DNA of 64,000 nt from GCA-003244245 sp052390115 (GCA_052390115.1 JBQTHE010000098.1:14066-78065), one strand, 5' to 3'. Positions 8,785 through 18,130 are shown, counted from the stretch's first letter. The notes: generated from the letters alone by a model not told the origin. Made by a program: numbers and translations.

Positions 8785-9396
8785 TCACCGGCTCGTCGGC
8801 GGACGCCCATGCTGCGGGTCGTGCGGCAGTAGCTCCAACCGGATCCGGTCGGGCCTGAGCGGGATCACCCGGACGTCGGCCACACCGAGGTCGTAGGCGA
8901 TCGTCGAGGTGTGTGCGGAAAAGTCGTCGGGCGACTGGCCCGGCAGGATATGAATGTCCAGCCCCACGGGGGGACCGGCGGTCACCGCGACCACCTCCGG
9001 AACGTGCAGGATCCGCCCGCCGCCGATGCTGAATTCGACATAGGTCAACCCGAGCCCGGTGAAGATGTCCTGCACACGCTGGGCGAGCCGCTGATCTCGA
9101 ACGCGTTGCCGTCGCTGCAGGTCTTGACTGTGACGCCACTTCAGTGGGTGTCGTAACCGGGAAAGCCGGGGGGCGGCTGCTGCTGCAACGACCGTCCCGC
9201 TCCCGTATCCGTGCCGGTGCTTGATCATCACGTTCGGGCCGGGCCGCAGCAAACTCTCGTGACCGGTGTCCGACCACCGTACGAGGTAGACGACGCCATC
9301 CGGGTCGTCAGCGACTCCCCGGATCTCACCTTTCCGCACTGGCTGATCCAGCCCCTGCGACGTGATCATGATCTCGTCACCGATCTGGGTGGTCAT
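8785..9396 (-). CDS. DUF1918 domain fused to an FtsK-alpha-like domain
   Basis: 203 residues from the ATG at 9396, preceded by AAGGAGG. Residues 1-60 form a DUF1918 beta-barrel (IGDEIMI, GEIRGV, VYLVRWSDTGHESLL, PGPNVMI). A basic linker follows. The C-terminal half (GLTYVEFSIGGGRI, VGLDIHILPGQSPDDFS, YDLGVADVRVIPL, RIRLELLP) resembles the alpha domain before the motor of FtsK/Tra translocases, but no ATPase motor is present. It may be a DNA- or translocase-associated adaptor; the function is unknown. The downstream 187 nt hold no gene. Confidence 0.65.
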   Translation of the reverse strand: MTTQIGDEIMITSQGLDQPVRKGEIRGVADDPDGVVYLVRWSDTGHESLLRPGPNVMIKHRHGYGSGTVVAAAAAPRLSRLRHPLKWRHSQDLQRRQRVRDQRLAQRVQDIFTGLGLTYVEFSIGGGRILHVPEVVAVTAGPPVGLDIHILPGQSPDDFSAHTSTIAYDLGVADVRVIPLRPDRIRLELLPHDPQHGRPPTSR

Positions 9397-9991
9397 CGGT
9401 GCCTCCTTCGGCGTTGTACCGGGATCCATCCGGTCGCTTGCTCTCCATCGTGCGCGATGCGGACCGGACCGACAGTGCACGACGTCACGTCTGCCAGGGA
9501 CATAAGACCCGGCGGCTCCAGCCCTGGAGCGGTGGCGCCGAAACGCTGGTCCAGATGGAAGCAACGGCGAATCATCGGGCAAGAGGAGACACGCCCGAGA
9601 CACGCAGTGAGCGGATCAGAAACCAGAGGTGAAGCGAGCGGGGCTGGCCGGATCTCGGGTGCTCTCAGCCTCCCGAGCTCAACAACAGTGCTGTCCGGCC
9701 GGCCTCCGACAGCACTGCTGTTGAGCTCGGGAACCGGAGGGTTGATCACAAACCCGAAGACAAGCCGACCGGCTGGTCGGGTGCTCACCGAGCCGACGTG
9801 GTACGCGGGCGGATCCCGCCCGACTCGCGCCGCGGGGCCTGGCAGGGCAGCCAGGCCCCGCGGCCTACTACCGTCGGCGAGGTGATGAGCAGCCCCCACC
9901 ACGTCGCCGTCGTCCTGGCGCAAGCCGTCCCCGGAGTGGTGCACGCCGGGGTCGCCCATTCCACCTTGCAACGAGCCTGATCGGGCGCGTC
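9397..9991. other. Intergenic region with hairpin repeat A1
   Basis: This 595-nt gap separates divergent genes. Open frames across it have no recognisable protein sequence. Its only clear content is the hairpin element at 9651-9754; otherwise I see nothing in it. Confidence 0.5.
9651..9754. repeat. Dispersed hairpin element, copy A1
   Basis: A 104-bp unit with 24-nt arms at 9672-9695 and 9708-9731 (one mismatch) built around GAGCTCAACAnCAGTGCTGTC. It is nearly identical over its whole length to copy A2 at 39711-39814, both ending GGTTGATCACAAAC, and shares the stem with A3 at 57799-57889. Confidence 0.75.
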
Positions 9992-11008
9992 ATGGGCGCA
10001 GAACTGGCGCGGCTCTGGCGGGTGCAGCAACCGGGGCCGATGGACACCCAGCCGCTGCGGCCAATGCGGGAGCCGCCGCCCCGGCCGGCCGCTGATGAGC
10101 TGCTGTTGCGGGTGCTGGCCTGCGGGGTGTGCCGCACCGACCTGCACGTCACCGAGGGCGATCTACCGGTCCACCGGCCCGGTGTCGTTCCTGGCCACGA
10201 GGTGGTCGGCGAGGTCATCGGATGGGGGGAAGGCGGGGCGGGCGAATTCGAGGTGGGCCAGCGGGTGGGTATCGCCTGGCTGCGCCACACCTGCGGACGG
10301 TGCCGGTACTGCACCCGCGGGTTGGAGAACCTGTGTCCACACTCGACCTACACCGGCTGGGACGCCGATGGCGGCTACGCCGACTACACCACGGTGCCCG
10401 CCGGCTACGCCTACCCACTGCCCGGCGGCTACCCCGACACCGAACTCGCGCCACTGCTGTGCGCAGGCATCATCGGGTGGCGGGCCCTGCAGCGGGCCGA
10501 CCTGCCACCCGGCGGCCACCTGGCCCTCTACGGCTTCGGCGCCAGCGCTCACCTCACCGCCCAGATCGCCCTGGCCCAAGGCGCCACCGTGCACGTACTG
10601 ACCCGCAGCTCACAGGCCCGCGAACTCGCCCTGGAACTGGGCGCAACCTCGGTGGGTGGGGCCGCCGACCCACCGCCGGCGCCGGTGGACTCCGCGATCC
10701 TGTTCGCCCCCGCCGGAGATCTCGTGCCGCCGGCCTTGGCGGCTCTCGATCGGGGCGGCACCCTGGCAGTGGCCGGCATCCACCTGACCGACATCCCGGT
10801 GCTGCACTACCAGCAGCACCTCTTCCAGGAGCGCCAGATCCGCAGCGTCACCGCCAACACCCGCCAAGACGGCCACGACTTCCTGCGCTTCGCCGCCGAG
10901 CACCGGCTGCATGTGGTGACCACGCCGTACCCATTGGACCAGGCCGACACGGCACTGACCGATCTCGCGGCCGACCGCGTACACGGTGCCGCCGTCCTTA
11001 TCCCCTGA
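9992..11008 (+). CDS. Zinc-dependent alcohol dehydrogenase (AdhA-like MDR)
   Basis: 338 residues. Catalytic-domain signatures: CGVCRTDLH (catalytic Zn Cys), PGHEVVGEV, and the structural zinc site CGRCRYCTRGLENLC. The Rossmann part has the altered glycine motif LYGFGASAHL (about residue 180) rather than GxGGxG, a form typical of AdhA-type MDR enzymes, which use NAD(P)H. The likely reaction is reversible oxidation of a primary alcohol. No clear ribosome site precedes the ATG at 9992, so a slightly later start is possible. It stands alone. Confidence 0.88.
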   Translation: MGAELARLWRVQQPGPMDTQPLRPMREPPPRPAADELLLRVLACGVCRTDLHVTEGDLPVHRPGVVPGHEVVGEVIGWGEGGAGEFEVGQRVGIAWLRHTCGRCRYCTRGLENLCPHSTYTGWDADGGYADYTTVPAGYAYPLPGGYPDTELAPLLCAGIIGWRALQRADLPPGGHLALYGFGASAHLTAQIALAQGATVHVLTRSSQARELALELGATSVGGAADPPPAPVDSAILFAPAGDLVPPALAALDRGGTLAVAGIHLTDIPVLHYQQHLFQERQIRSVTANTRQDGHDFLRFAAEHRLHVVTTPYPLDQADTALTDLAADRVHGAAVLIP

Positions 11009-11130
11009 CCAGCGAAGGTCACGCAGGCGCGGTGATGTGGTCGGGAACATGGGTCTGTGCCTCTCGCGGTGGCCGCTGGTAGCCATGCGACGGTGGTCGT
11101 AGCCGCCGGTCAGCTTCACGCCCAGTGCTG

Positions 11131-12396
11131 TCAGCCCGGTGAGCAGAGGTCGACGGCCTTGGCCGCCAGTACGTGGGCGGCGGCATCGTTCACCCGGGAC
11201 TCGGGTAGGGATCCGGCTGCGACGGCCTGCTCAAGGTGATCGAGCACCTCAGTGAGCCGTTCCGTCGTGATCCACAGTGCCATGTCCACCCCGGCCGCGA
11301 GGGATTGACGGACGGCCTCAGCCAGGTCGACCCGGTCGGTGATGGCCGCCATGGCAGCGAGATCGTCGGTGACCACCAGGCCGTCGAAACCAAGCTGGTC
11401 GCGCAACAGCGCGAGTGCCGCCGGGCTGAGGCTCGCGGGGGTGCCCGGCTCGGTGAGCCTGGGTACGTCGAGGTGGCCGACCATCACCGCAGCGGGCTGA
11501 CCGTCGAGCAGCTGCCGGTAGGGCAGCAGGTCGACCTCGCCCAGCTCGGCCAACGGTGGTGTCCGGACGGCCCCCCGGTGCGAATCACCGGTAGCTCGCC
11601 CGTGCCCGGGGAAGTGCTTGAACACCGGCAGCACACCAGCGTCGCGCAGTCCCCGGGCGAATGCGCCGGCGTAGCGGGCCACGATCTTCGGGTCGCTGCT
11701 GAAAGAGCGATCCCCGATCACGGCCTTGTTCGGTTGCCTAGAGACGTCAACGCTGGGTGCGAAGTCGACGGTGACCCCGCGGGCGCGCAGCTGGCTGCCG
11801 CGCTTCGCGGCGAGCTGATAGACCTGCTCGACGGACAGGTTCGCCGCCATGGATCGGGCACTGGGCAGCTCACCGTCCAGCGCGTCGATCCGCTGCACCC
11901 GGCCGCCCTCATCATCCACGGCCACCGCCACCGGCAACACAGCGGCGGCCTGCACCTGCTCCAGCGCCCCGTCGGAGAGCAAGCCGGTGGCGGAGCCGGG
12001 CAGGAAGATACCGCCGACCTGCTCGGAGGTGACGACAGCGAGCGCCTCCCGGGGCCCCCGAGCGTCTACCCCGACCATCAACAGCTGGGCCAGCCGGCGC
12101 CGCAGCGGCAGCTGCTCGATGGCTGAGTCCTGAGTGCACCGCATCAGCTCAACCGGCGGCGCTACCGGAGCCATCGGCGGCGCTACCGGGGCAACGGCGC
12201 GGGCAGATCTGGGTACTGGAGGTTCAGCCCCTCCCTGCGCTGCCAGCACGCCCACGACGACCGCCGCCCCGCAGATCAGGAGCAACATCACCAGAACCGA
12301 CCACTGCGTGCGTGATCGTCCCGATCGGTGTGTCCCCGAGTGGTGTGTCCCCGAGTGGTGTGTCCCCGAGTGATGTGTCCCCGAGTGATGTGTCAC
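11131..12396 (-). CDS. Glycoside hydrolase family 3, NagZ-like beta-N-acetylhexosaminidase
   Basis: 421 residues from a GTG at 12396, chosen because it overlaps the stop of the SWIM gene in a GTGA. The NagZ signature KHFPGHGRATGDSHRG (catalytic His on the flexible loop) and the nucleophile Asp in VVTDDLAAM are present. The enzyme cleaves GlcNAc from wall fragments. The N-terminus is odd: five tandem THHSG/THRSG pentapeptides (residues 2-26) precede the transmembrane segment (about residues 34-52), placing a His-rich tail in the cytoplasm. A Pro-rich linker then leads to the extracellular catalytic domain. Third gene of the SNF2-SWIM-NagZ operon. Confidence 0.85.
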   Translation of the reverse strand: MTHHSGTHHSGTHHSGTHHSGTHRSGRSRTQWSVLVMLLLICGAAVVVGVLAAQGGAEPPVPRSARAVAPVAPPMAPVAPPVELMRCTQDSAIEQLPLRRRLAQLLMVGVDARGPREALAVVTSEQVGGIFLPGSATGLLSDGALEQVQAAAVLPVAVAVDDEGGRVQRIDALDGELPSARSMAANLSVEQVYQLAAKRGSQLRARGVTVDFAPSVDVSRQPNKAVIGDRSFSSDPKIVARYAGAFARGLRDAGVLPVFKHFPGHGRATGDSHRGAVRTPPLAELGEVDLLPYRQLLDGQPAAVMVGHLDVPRLTEPGTPASLSPAALALLRDQLGFDGLVVTDDLAAMAAITDRVDLAEAVRQSLAAGVDMALWITTERLTEVLDHLEQAVAAGSLPESRVNDAAAHVLAAKAVDLCSPG

Positions 12397-12400
12397 CGCG
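12326..12400. repeat. Five 15-bp tandem repeats encoding the THHSG tail
   Basis: Five in-frame copies of a 15-bp unit (consensus tGgTGTGTCCCCGAG on the plus strand) cover the 5' end of the NagZ-like gene, its start codon and the end of the SWIM gene. The copy next to the start codon is the most divergent. Because the unit is a multiple of three, copy-number change would lengthen or shorten the His-rich tail without a frameshift. Confidence 0.75.
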
Positions 12401-13637
12401 TGACAGCTCTTGCGTCGGCCCAGGCGAGCAGGGCGGCAGGGTCGGGGTCGGGTGCGGCGTCGAGGTCCCAGCCGGTGCCCGAGCGGGCCAGCCGGTACCA
12501 CTGCCCGTCCTGGCCGAGCCGCAGCTGCACCCCCCCGCAGGTGATCCGGTTACGCCACACGCGAGTCACGCCGAGCCCGCCCAGCGCTGCCCGGCCCTCG
12601 GCAAGAGCGTCGGCGTCGGGCTGCCAGGCGTCGTGCAGCACCGCGAGACCGCCGCAACCGCCGTGGCGCCAGGCGATCGCGTCGGACGCCAGGTCGCGTG
12701 ACGGCACCCGAGCGGCCGTGGCTAGTGCGCCGAACTCCGGCCGGCCGAGCAGGGCCGCGCCGCGGCGGGCCAGGTCTTGCCGTTCGTCCAGGGCCAGGCC
12801 GCCGTCACCGGTGCCGTCGGCGAGTTGCAGGCAGCGGGCTGCGGCGTCGGCGGCCAGAGCCACCAGGTCCTCCCGGGACAGCCCGGGCGGCGGGTCGGTG
12901 GGCAGCACCGCGGGCCGGCCGGGCCGCGGCGGGGGCAGCGGCGGGGCGGGCAACGGCGCGGCCAGGCGCTGGTAGGCCTCGCGAGCCGGGACACCCTCGT
13001 CAACGGCGGGCGGTCCCGGTGTCGCGGCAGGTGCCAGGCCGGTGCGGCGGCGGGCCCGCAGCCCGGCGAGGACCTCGTCGCGGTCCCGGCCGCGCAGCCG
13101 GAGCAGCGCGAACGGGTCGGTGTCCAGCGCATCGGCGACCAGGTAGCAGACGGCTGCGGCGTGCTTGCACGGGTCGGCCCAGTCCGGGCAGGAGCAGCGG
13201 GGCTGCACCTCCCCGGCGCCGGGCAGCAGGTCCAACCCGGTGGCGGCAACGTCGTCGGCGACCGCAGGAGGCAGCTCCCCGTCGACCAGCGCCGCGGTGT
13301 GCCCGAGCTCGGCGGCGACGGCGTCGAGCACCCGGTCCCACTCGGCGGCGTCGAGCTCCCGGACCCGCACCGTCACCTGATAGGGCCGGGCCCGGCTGCC
13401 CTGCACATCGGCTCGCACCAGACCGGGCGTGATCTGCAGGGCGTCGACGGTGCCGCGCCGGGCGTAGCCCCGGCCGCGGGACAGCCGGTTCGGATCCAGC
13501 CGGGCCCGCTGCTCCAGCGCCTCCAGCCAGGCCCGTCCCCACCAGGTCGCGCCGAAACCCCGCCGGCTACCACGCCCGGTCGCGGGTGGCGGCCGGTGGC
13601 CGGCGCGAGCCGGCGGGTAGCGGCGCTCCCACCTCAT
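12393..13637 (-). CDS. SWIM zinc-finger protein
   Basis: 414 residues from the ATG at 13637, which overlaps the SNF2 stop in an ATGA. The SWIM motif CSCPDWADPCKHAAAV (about residues 148-163, CxC...CxH) binds zinc and probably nucleic acid or a protein partner. A Pro/Ala-rich stretch separates it from a C-terminal domain with several Trp residues. SWIM proteins of this type are habitual partners of HelZ-like SNF2 ATPases in actinobacteria, and the coupling here supports a joint complex. Exact role unknown. Confidence 0.85.
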   Translation of the reverse strand: MRWERRYPPARAGHRPPPATGRGSRRGFGATWWGRAWLEALEQRARLDPNRLSRGRGYARRGTVDALQITPGLVRADVQGSRARPYQVTVRVRELDAAEWDRVLDAVAAELGHTAALVDGELPPAVADDVAATGLDLLPGAGEVQPRCSCPDWADPCKHAAAVCYLVADALDTDPFALLRLRGRDRDEVLAGLRARRRTGLAPAATPGPPAVDEGVPAREAYQRLAAPLPAPPLPPPRPGRPAVLPTDPPPGLSREDLVALAADAAARCLQLADGTGDGGLALDERQDLARRGAALLGRPEFGALATAARVPSRDLASDAIAWRHGGCGGLAVLHDAWQPDADALAEGRAALGGLGVTRVWRNRITCGGVQLRLGQDGQWYRLARSGTGWDLDAAPDPDPAALLAWADARAVTR

Positions 13638-16384
13638 GATGAGCTCCCCAGACGGACCAGATCGGCCAGCTCCGCAGTGGACAGTTCGGTGATCCAGCCC
13701 TCGCCCGCGCCGACCACCGCGTCGGCCAGCTCCCGTTTGGTGGACAGCAGGGTGGCGATGCGGTCCTCGACGGTCCCCTCGGTGACCAGCTTGTGCACCT
13801 GCACGGCGCGCTGCTGGCCGATCCGGTAAGCGCGGTCGGTGGCCTGATCCTCCACCGCCGGGTTCCACCAACGGTCGTAGTGGATCACGTGACTGGCCCG
13901 GGTGAGGTTCAACCCGACGCCGCCGGCTTTGATCGACAGCAGCAGCACCGGCGCGGCACCGTCCTGGAAGTCGGCGACCATCTGCTCACGGCGCCGCGCG
14001 GGTACCCCGCCGTGCAGGAACAGCGTCGGGACGCCGCGCGCGGCCAGGTGCGCCTGCACCAGCCGGCACATCTGCACGTACTGGCTGAAAACCAGGACCG
14101 ACTCGCCCTCGTCGAGGATGACGTCCAGCAGCTCGTCGAGGGCGGCGAGCTTGCCCGAACGTCGCGGCAGCGGGCCGTCCTCGTGCAGGTACTGCGCGGG
14201 GTGGTTGCAGATCTGCTTGAGCGCGGTGAGCAACCCGAGCACCATCCCGCGCCGGGCGATGCCCTCGGACGCCTCGATCTGCGCCAGCGTCTCGCGGGTG
14301 ACGGCCTCGTAGAGGGTGGCCTGTTCGGTGGTCAGCGGCACCACCCGGTCGGTCTCGGTCTTGGCCGGCAGCTCGGGGGCGATGCCGGGGTCGGACTTGC
14401 GGCGGCGCAGCAGGAACGGGCGCACCAGGCGGGACAGCGCGGCCGCCGCGTCGGGGTCACGGTAGCGTTCGACCGGGACGGCAACGCTGCGGCGGAAGTC
14501 CTCCAGCCGGCCCAGCAGCCCCGGGGTGGTCCAGTCCAGCACCGACCACAACTCCGTGAGCCGGTTCTCCACCGGGGTGCCAGTGAGCGCTACCCGGGTC
14601 GCAGAAGAGATCGCCCGCAGCTCCCGCGCGGTGCGCGACAGCGGGTTCTTGGCGTGCTGCGCCTCGTCGGCCACCATCAGGCCCCAGTTCAGCGCCGCGA
14701 GCTGGGGCCGGTCCCGGCGCACCACGCCGTAGCTGACCAGCACGACCTCGTCGTCGGCAACGTCTTCGAGGTGCCGGTCGCCGCCGTGGTAACGCCGGAC
14801 CGGCACGCTGGGCGCGAAGCGGGCCAGCTCGCGCTGCCAGTTGCCCAGCAGCGACGTCGGGCACACCACCAGCGTCGGCCCGGCTCGCAGCGCCCGGCGG
14901 TGCAGGTGCAGCGCGATGAGCTGCACGGTCTTGCCCAGCCCCATGTCGTCGGCCAGGCAGCCACCCAGCCCGAGGTCACACATCTGGGCCAGCCAGGCCA
15001 GCCCGCGCCGCTGGTAGGGGCGCAGGGTGGCGTCGAGCCCTTCAGGCGGTGCCAGGTCCCGGTCGCCGGCGCCGGCCAGCCGGGTCAGCAGCTCGGCCAG
15101 CGGCGCGTCCGGGCGGAACTCGACGGTCTCGCCGTCGACGGTCAGGGTGCCGGTGAGCGCGGCCGCAAGGGCCTCCACCCCGGTCACCCGGCGTGCGCGG
15201 CGGCGGCGCAGCCGCTCCAGCAGCTCCGGATCCACCCGCACCCACCGGCCGCGCAGCCGCACCACCGGCCGCTTGGCTTCGGCCAGGGCGGCGACCTCCT
15301 CGTCGGTCAGGACCTCCCCGCCGACGGTGACCTGCCACCGGAACTCCAGCAGGTCCTTGAGCCCGAAGGTGCTCTTGGCCGCCGAGGCCGGCGTGGGGGT
15401 CGCGGCGGTGGCGCGCAGCTTCGGCCCCTCACCGAGCAGCTCGGCAGGCCAGAGCACCTCGATGCCCGCGCCGCCCAGGACCTCGGTGCCGGTCTCGAGC
15501 AGGTCGGCGATCGCACCGTCGTCCAAGGCCAGCTCCGTGGGAGTGGCCGCGCGCAGCACCGGGGCCAGCGGCGGCCAGGCCCGGGCGCCCCGGCGCAGGG
15601 CAAGCAGCAGATCGGTCTCGGCCTGCTCACCGAGCCTGGCCAGGACGGCGGCCGGGGCATCCCACAGGTCGGCGACGTCCAGGGTGAGGCTGGGGTCGGC
15701 GACACTGCGCAGCGCGAGCACACCGGCGAAGGGCTCATCGGGCTTGCCGGGCGGCTCGACCCGCAGGACGGTGCGGGCGCCGGCGGTCAGCGCCGCGTCG
15801 GTCCCGGCCAGCCACCCAGCCAGTTCTGCGGTTTCGACGGGCTCGCGCGCCGCGAAGGCGGATGCTGTGGTGGCCCGGGCCGCGGCGGCAGTGCGGACGG
15901 TGACGTCGGCGATCGCGTCCCACAACGCCCGGACCAGCGCCTCCGGCGAGCGGACCCGCAGCGGGCTCGTTCCGGGCACCGGCACGGCGTAGGCGTGCGC
16001 GGGCATGGCTGCGGTGAGCTGCGCCAACCACTGCGCATCGGCGGGGTCCAGCGGTCCGGCCCGCCAGGCGCCGTACCCGGCTGGGGTGGCGCAGGGCAGC
16101 AGCCGCCCCCGCGCGATCAGCCCGACCCCGGCCGTCGCCGCAGTAGCCCAAGCGGCCAACGCCGGGTCGGTGCCCTCGGTGGGCAGGGCGAGCAGTTCGG
16201 GCAGCGCCTCGCCGATTCCGATCAGCTGAGCGGGCACCGTCTTCCGTCTGATGGTGCGGCCGGCGGGCAAAGCCAGTTCGATCTCGTCGGGGCCCTCGCC
16301 ATAGAGCGCGATCCAGCCATCGCGGGGCGGATCGGCGGGCAGGAACACCGCGGGGCGGCGCTGGTCGAGCAGCACGCGCGGCAC
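13634..16384 (-). CDS. SNF2-family DEAD/H-box ATPase (HelZ-like)
   Basis: 916 residues. The N-terminal 400 or so residues form an SNF2-associated domain. The motor follows: motif I DDMGLGKTVQL (about residue 485), motif II VADEAQHAKN, motif III LTGTPVENRL, then the C-terminal RecA lobe with VLVFSQYVQMC, LLLSIKAGGVGLNLT and DQATDRAYRIGQ. This is the double-stranded DNA translocase architecture of Rv2101/HelZ. Its stop overlaps the start of the SWIM gene, so the two are translated together. A role in DNA repair or chromatin-like remodelling is likely but not shown. Confidence 0.9.
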   Translation of the reverse strand: MPRVLLDQRRPAVFLPADPPRDGWIALYGEGPDEIELALPAGRTIRRKTVPAQLIGIGEALPELLALPTEGTDPALAAWATAATAGVGLIARGRLLPCATPAGYGAWRAGPLDPADAQWLAQLTAAMPAHAYAVPVPGTSPLRVRSPEALVRALWDAIADVTVRTAAAARATTASAFAAREPVETAELAGWLAGTDAALTAGARTVLRVEPPGKPDEPFAGVLALRSVADPSLTLDVADLWDAPAAVLARLGEQAETDLLLALRRGARAWPPLAPVLRAATPTELALDDGAIADLLETGTEVLGGAGIEVLWPAELLGEGPKLRATAATPTPASAAKSTFGLKDLLEFRWQVTVGGEVLTDEEVAALAEAKRPVVRLRGRWVRVDPELLERLRRRRARRVTGVEALAAALTGTLTVDGETVEFRPDAPLAELLTRLAGAGDRDLAPPEGLDATLRPYQRRGLAWLAQMCDLGLGGCLADDMGLGKTVQLIALHLHRRALRAGPTLVVCPTSLLGNWQRELARFAPSVPVRRYHGGDRHLEDVADDEVVLVSYGVVRRDRPQLAALNWGLMVADEAQHAKNPLSRTARELRAISSATRVALTGTPVENRLTELWSVLDWTTPGLLGRLEDFRRSVAVPVERYRDPDAAAALSRLVRPFLLRRRKSDPGIAPELPAKTETDRVVPLTTEQATLYEAVTRETLAQIEASEGIARRGMVLGLLTALKQICNHPAQYLHEDGPLPRRSGKLAALDELLDVILDEGESVLVFSQYVQMCRLVQAHLAARGVPTLFLHGGVPARRREQMVADFQDGAAPVLLLSIKAGGVGLNLTRASHVIHYDRWWNPAVEDQATDRAYRIGQQRAVQVHKLVTEGTVEDRIATLLSTKRELADAVVGAGEGWITELSTAELADLVRLGSSS

Positions 16385-16522
16385 TCTAGCGACTCGCGGC
16401 TAACGAATCGTGCCGGACCGGCGATTACGAGATGTGGTGGACCCGTTACAGCCCGTCACGGAACGTCATGGGTACATCGTCGATCAAGTTCGTCCGCGTG
16501 GTACTGCAGAAGGGAACAGTTC

Positions 16523-17020
16523 ATGATGTTGAGACGTGTCGGAGCGTGCCTCGCGTTTCTCTCGTCGATCCTCCTCGTCGCCGCCTTGCCGAGCACCGCG
16601 GCTGCGCACGACGACGGGCGGGCGCATCGGCACGGTGATTTCTCCGTCCGGTTGGTCCCCTGGGAGGTCCCCGGCGGAGGGGACCGCGGCGGGTACGGCT
16701 TCGCCCGGATCACCTTGGACGAATCCAAGGAGAGGGCCTGTTACTTCATCGGGTGGAGAGACCTTGACGGCGACGTCACCGCCGCACATCTGCACTTCGC
16801 GTCTCACGGCCACAACGGCCCCCATGCGATCGATTTCTTCAACGACCGGCGCTACGACGGGGACAAGGATGGCGCGTTCGGCTGCGTCCGCGTGCCGGAC
16901 GATCGCCACGGGAGCTCCCGAGACAAGATCCGGTACATCATAGACAACCCCGAGGACTTCTACATCAACATCCACACCACCAGGTTCAGGGACGGCGCAA
17001 TCCGCGGCCAGCTCGGTTAG
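16523..17020 (+). CDS. Secreted CHRD-domain protein
   Basis: 165 residues from the ATG at 16523. A signal peptide ends near ALPSTAAAHDDG. The mature protein is a single CHRD domain: early LVP and GYGFARITL, then AAHLHFASHGHNGPHAIDF and, near the end, FYINIHTTRFRDGAIRGQL. The family is extracellular, and its His residues may bind metal. It is short for the family but appears complete. A strong hairpin terminator follows. Confidence 0.88.
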   Translation: MMLRRVGACLAFLSSILLVAALPSTAAAHDDGRAHRHGDFSVRLVPWEVPGGGDRGGYGFARITLDESKERACYFIGWRDLDGDVTAAHLHFASHGHNGPHAIDFFNDRRYDGDKDGAFGCVRVPDDRHGSSRDKIRYIIDNPEDFYINIHTTRFRDGAIRGQLG

Positions 17021-17038
17021 CCGAGCGTGTAAGCCACA

Positions 17039-17076
17039 CTGGCACGGCTCCCCGTAGTCCAGGGGAGCCGTGCCAG
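17039..17076. terminator. Bidirectional hairpin terminator
   Basis: A perfect 15-bp stem (17039-17053 and 17062-17076, CTGGCACGGCTCCCC and its complement) with an 8-nt loop lies between the convergent CHRD and DUF4394 genes. Confidence 0.8.
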
Positions 17077-17082
17077 CTGCGA

Positions 17083-17979
17083 TCAGGACTGGTTCAGCGG
17101 GATCGCCAGGTCGACCACATTGCTGCCGAGGGTACCTGCCAGCTCGGCCTTACCGGAGAACAGGGTGATCCGGTAGAGCCCGTACTGGCCGCCGACCGAC
17201 AACGTGGCGAAGCCCGTCTGCTCGGCGACCGCGCCATCGCGCAGCGTGCTGTAGATGTCGAACCCGGAGTCGGCGGCAGCGTCGACGGTGAGCTTGCCGG
17301 TGGCGGCGAGCTGACCGGAGTTGGCCGGCGACTGGAGCATGATCTGATCCGTCGTGGGGTCCAGGACGTACAGCGTGGTGCCGGTGTTGTCATCGGCGTC
17401 GTTGTTCGTGTACGCCGCGCCGCTGATTCCCGCGGCCAGCGGGGTGTCCGGCGGGATGCTCAGCGGCGTGTCGGCGACGGTGGCCGCCAGGGGGGTCGCG
17501 GCGAACGGCTGCCGCAGGTTCTGGCCGGTGTCACTGACCACCCGCAGCGCGTTGGCGGCGGGGTTGAAGTCGACCCCGAAGTTCGTGCCCTCCAGCGCGA
17601 TCGTCAGCCGGCCCACGCTGGTCGCCTGGCCGTTGGTCTCCAGGCTGTAGAGACCACCCTTGTCACCGACGCCGTACAGCGTGCTGTCCTGCACCCGGTA
17701 ATCGATGCCGACCAGCTTGGTGTCGCCACCGTCGAGGCCGCTGATCGTGCCGGTTTCGCGGGGGGTGGGGTTGTCCGAGGAGAACTCGACGAGCTTGTTG
17801 TCGTCGGTAAGGCCGACGATGTTGAGGGGGGCTTGGCCGCCCTGTTCACCGGCGGCAGGGGGCGGGGCCTGCTCACCGGCCGGCACGCCCTGATCACCGG
17901 CACAGGCCACTGTGGTGGGTAAAAGAAGCGCGGCACCGCCGATCAGTGCGACCAGACGAGCGTTCACGGGCTTGCGCAT
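17083..17979 (-). CDS. DUF4394-domain lipoprotein
   Basis: 298 residues from the ATG at 17979, preceded by AAGGGGGA. The signal sequence ends in the lipobox TVAC, followed by a Gly/Ala/Pro/Gln-rich linker. The DUF4394 domain follows: NIVGLTDDNKLVEF, GIDYRVQDSTLYGVG, LYSLETNG, NFGVDFNPAANALRVVSDTG and YTNNDADDNTGTTLYVLD, a beta-propeller-like repeat pattern. Function unknown; it probably sits on the outer face of the membrane. A short region near 57345-57400 looks like a decayed relative. Confidence 0.85.
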   Translation of the reverse strand: MRKPVNARLVALIGGAALLLPTTVACAGDQGVPAGEQAPPPAAGEQGGQAPLNIVGLTDDNKLVEFSSDNPTPRETGTISGLDGGDTKLVGIDYRVQDSTLYGVGDKGGLYSLETNGQATSVGRLTIALEGTNFGVDFNPAANALRVVSDTGQNLRQPFAATPLAATVADTPLSIPPDTPLAAGISGAAYTNNDADDNTGTTLYVLDPTTDQIMLQSPANSGQLAATGKLTVDAAADSGFDIYSTLRDGAVAEQTGFATLSVGGQYGLYRITLFSGKAELAGTLGSNVVDLAIPLNQS

Positions 17980-18130
17980 GGATTGTCCCCCTTCGAAACG
18001 GATGGAGGGGTACGGATCCGACCCCCTCGGTATGTTCGCCCTAGTCTTGCATCGGGTTCGCCGCGCATGGGTCACAGGGCGATCACAGTCAGTTCGGCGC
18101 CGATGGCAGGCGCCCGCCATCGTTACCGCC

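Noticed and set aside
9211..9885. 224-codon plus frame between the DUF1918 and alcohol dehydrogenase genes
   Set aside because: No protein-like pattern; half lies antisense to the DUF1918 gene and half is hairpin A1.
13793..16500. A plus-strand frame of over 1000 codons running opposite the SNF2 gene into the CHRD gene
   Set aside because: Only its last 165 codons (CHRD protein with signal peptide and ribosome site) are a gene; the rest is antisense to an obvious SNF2 ATPase.
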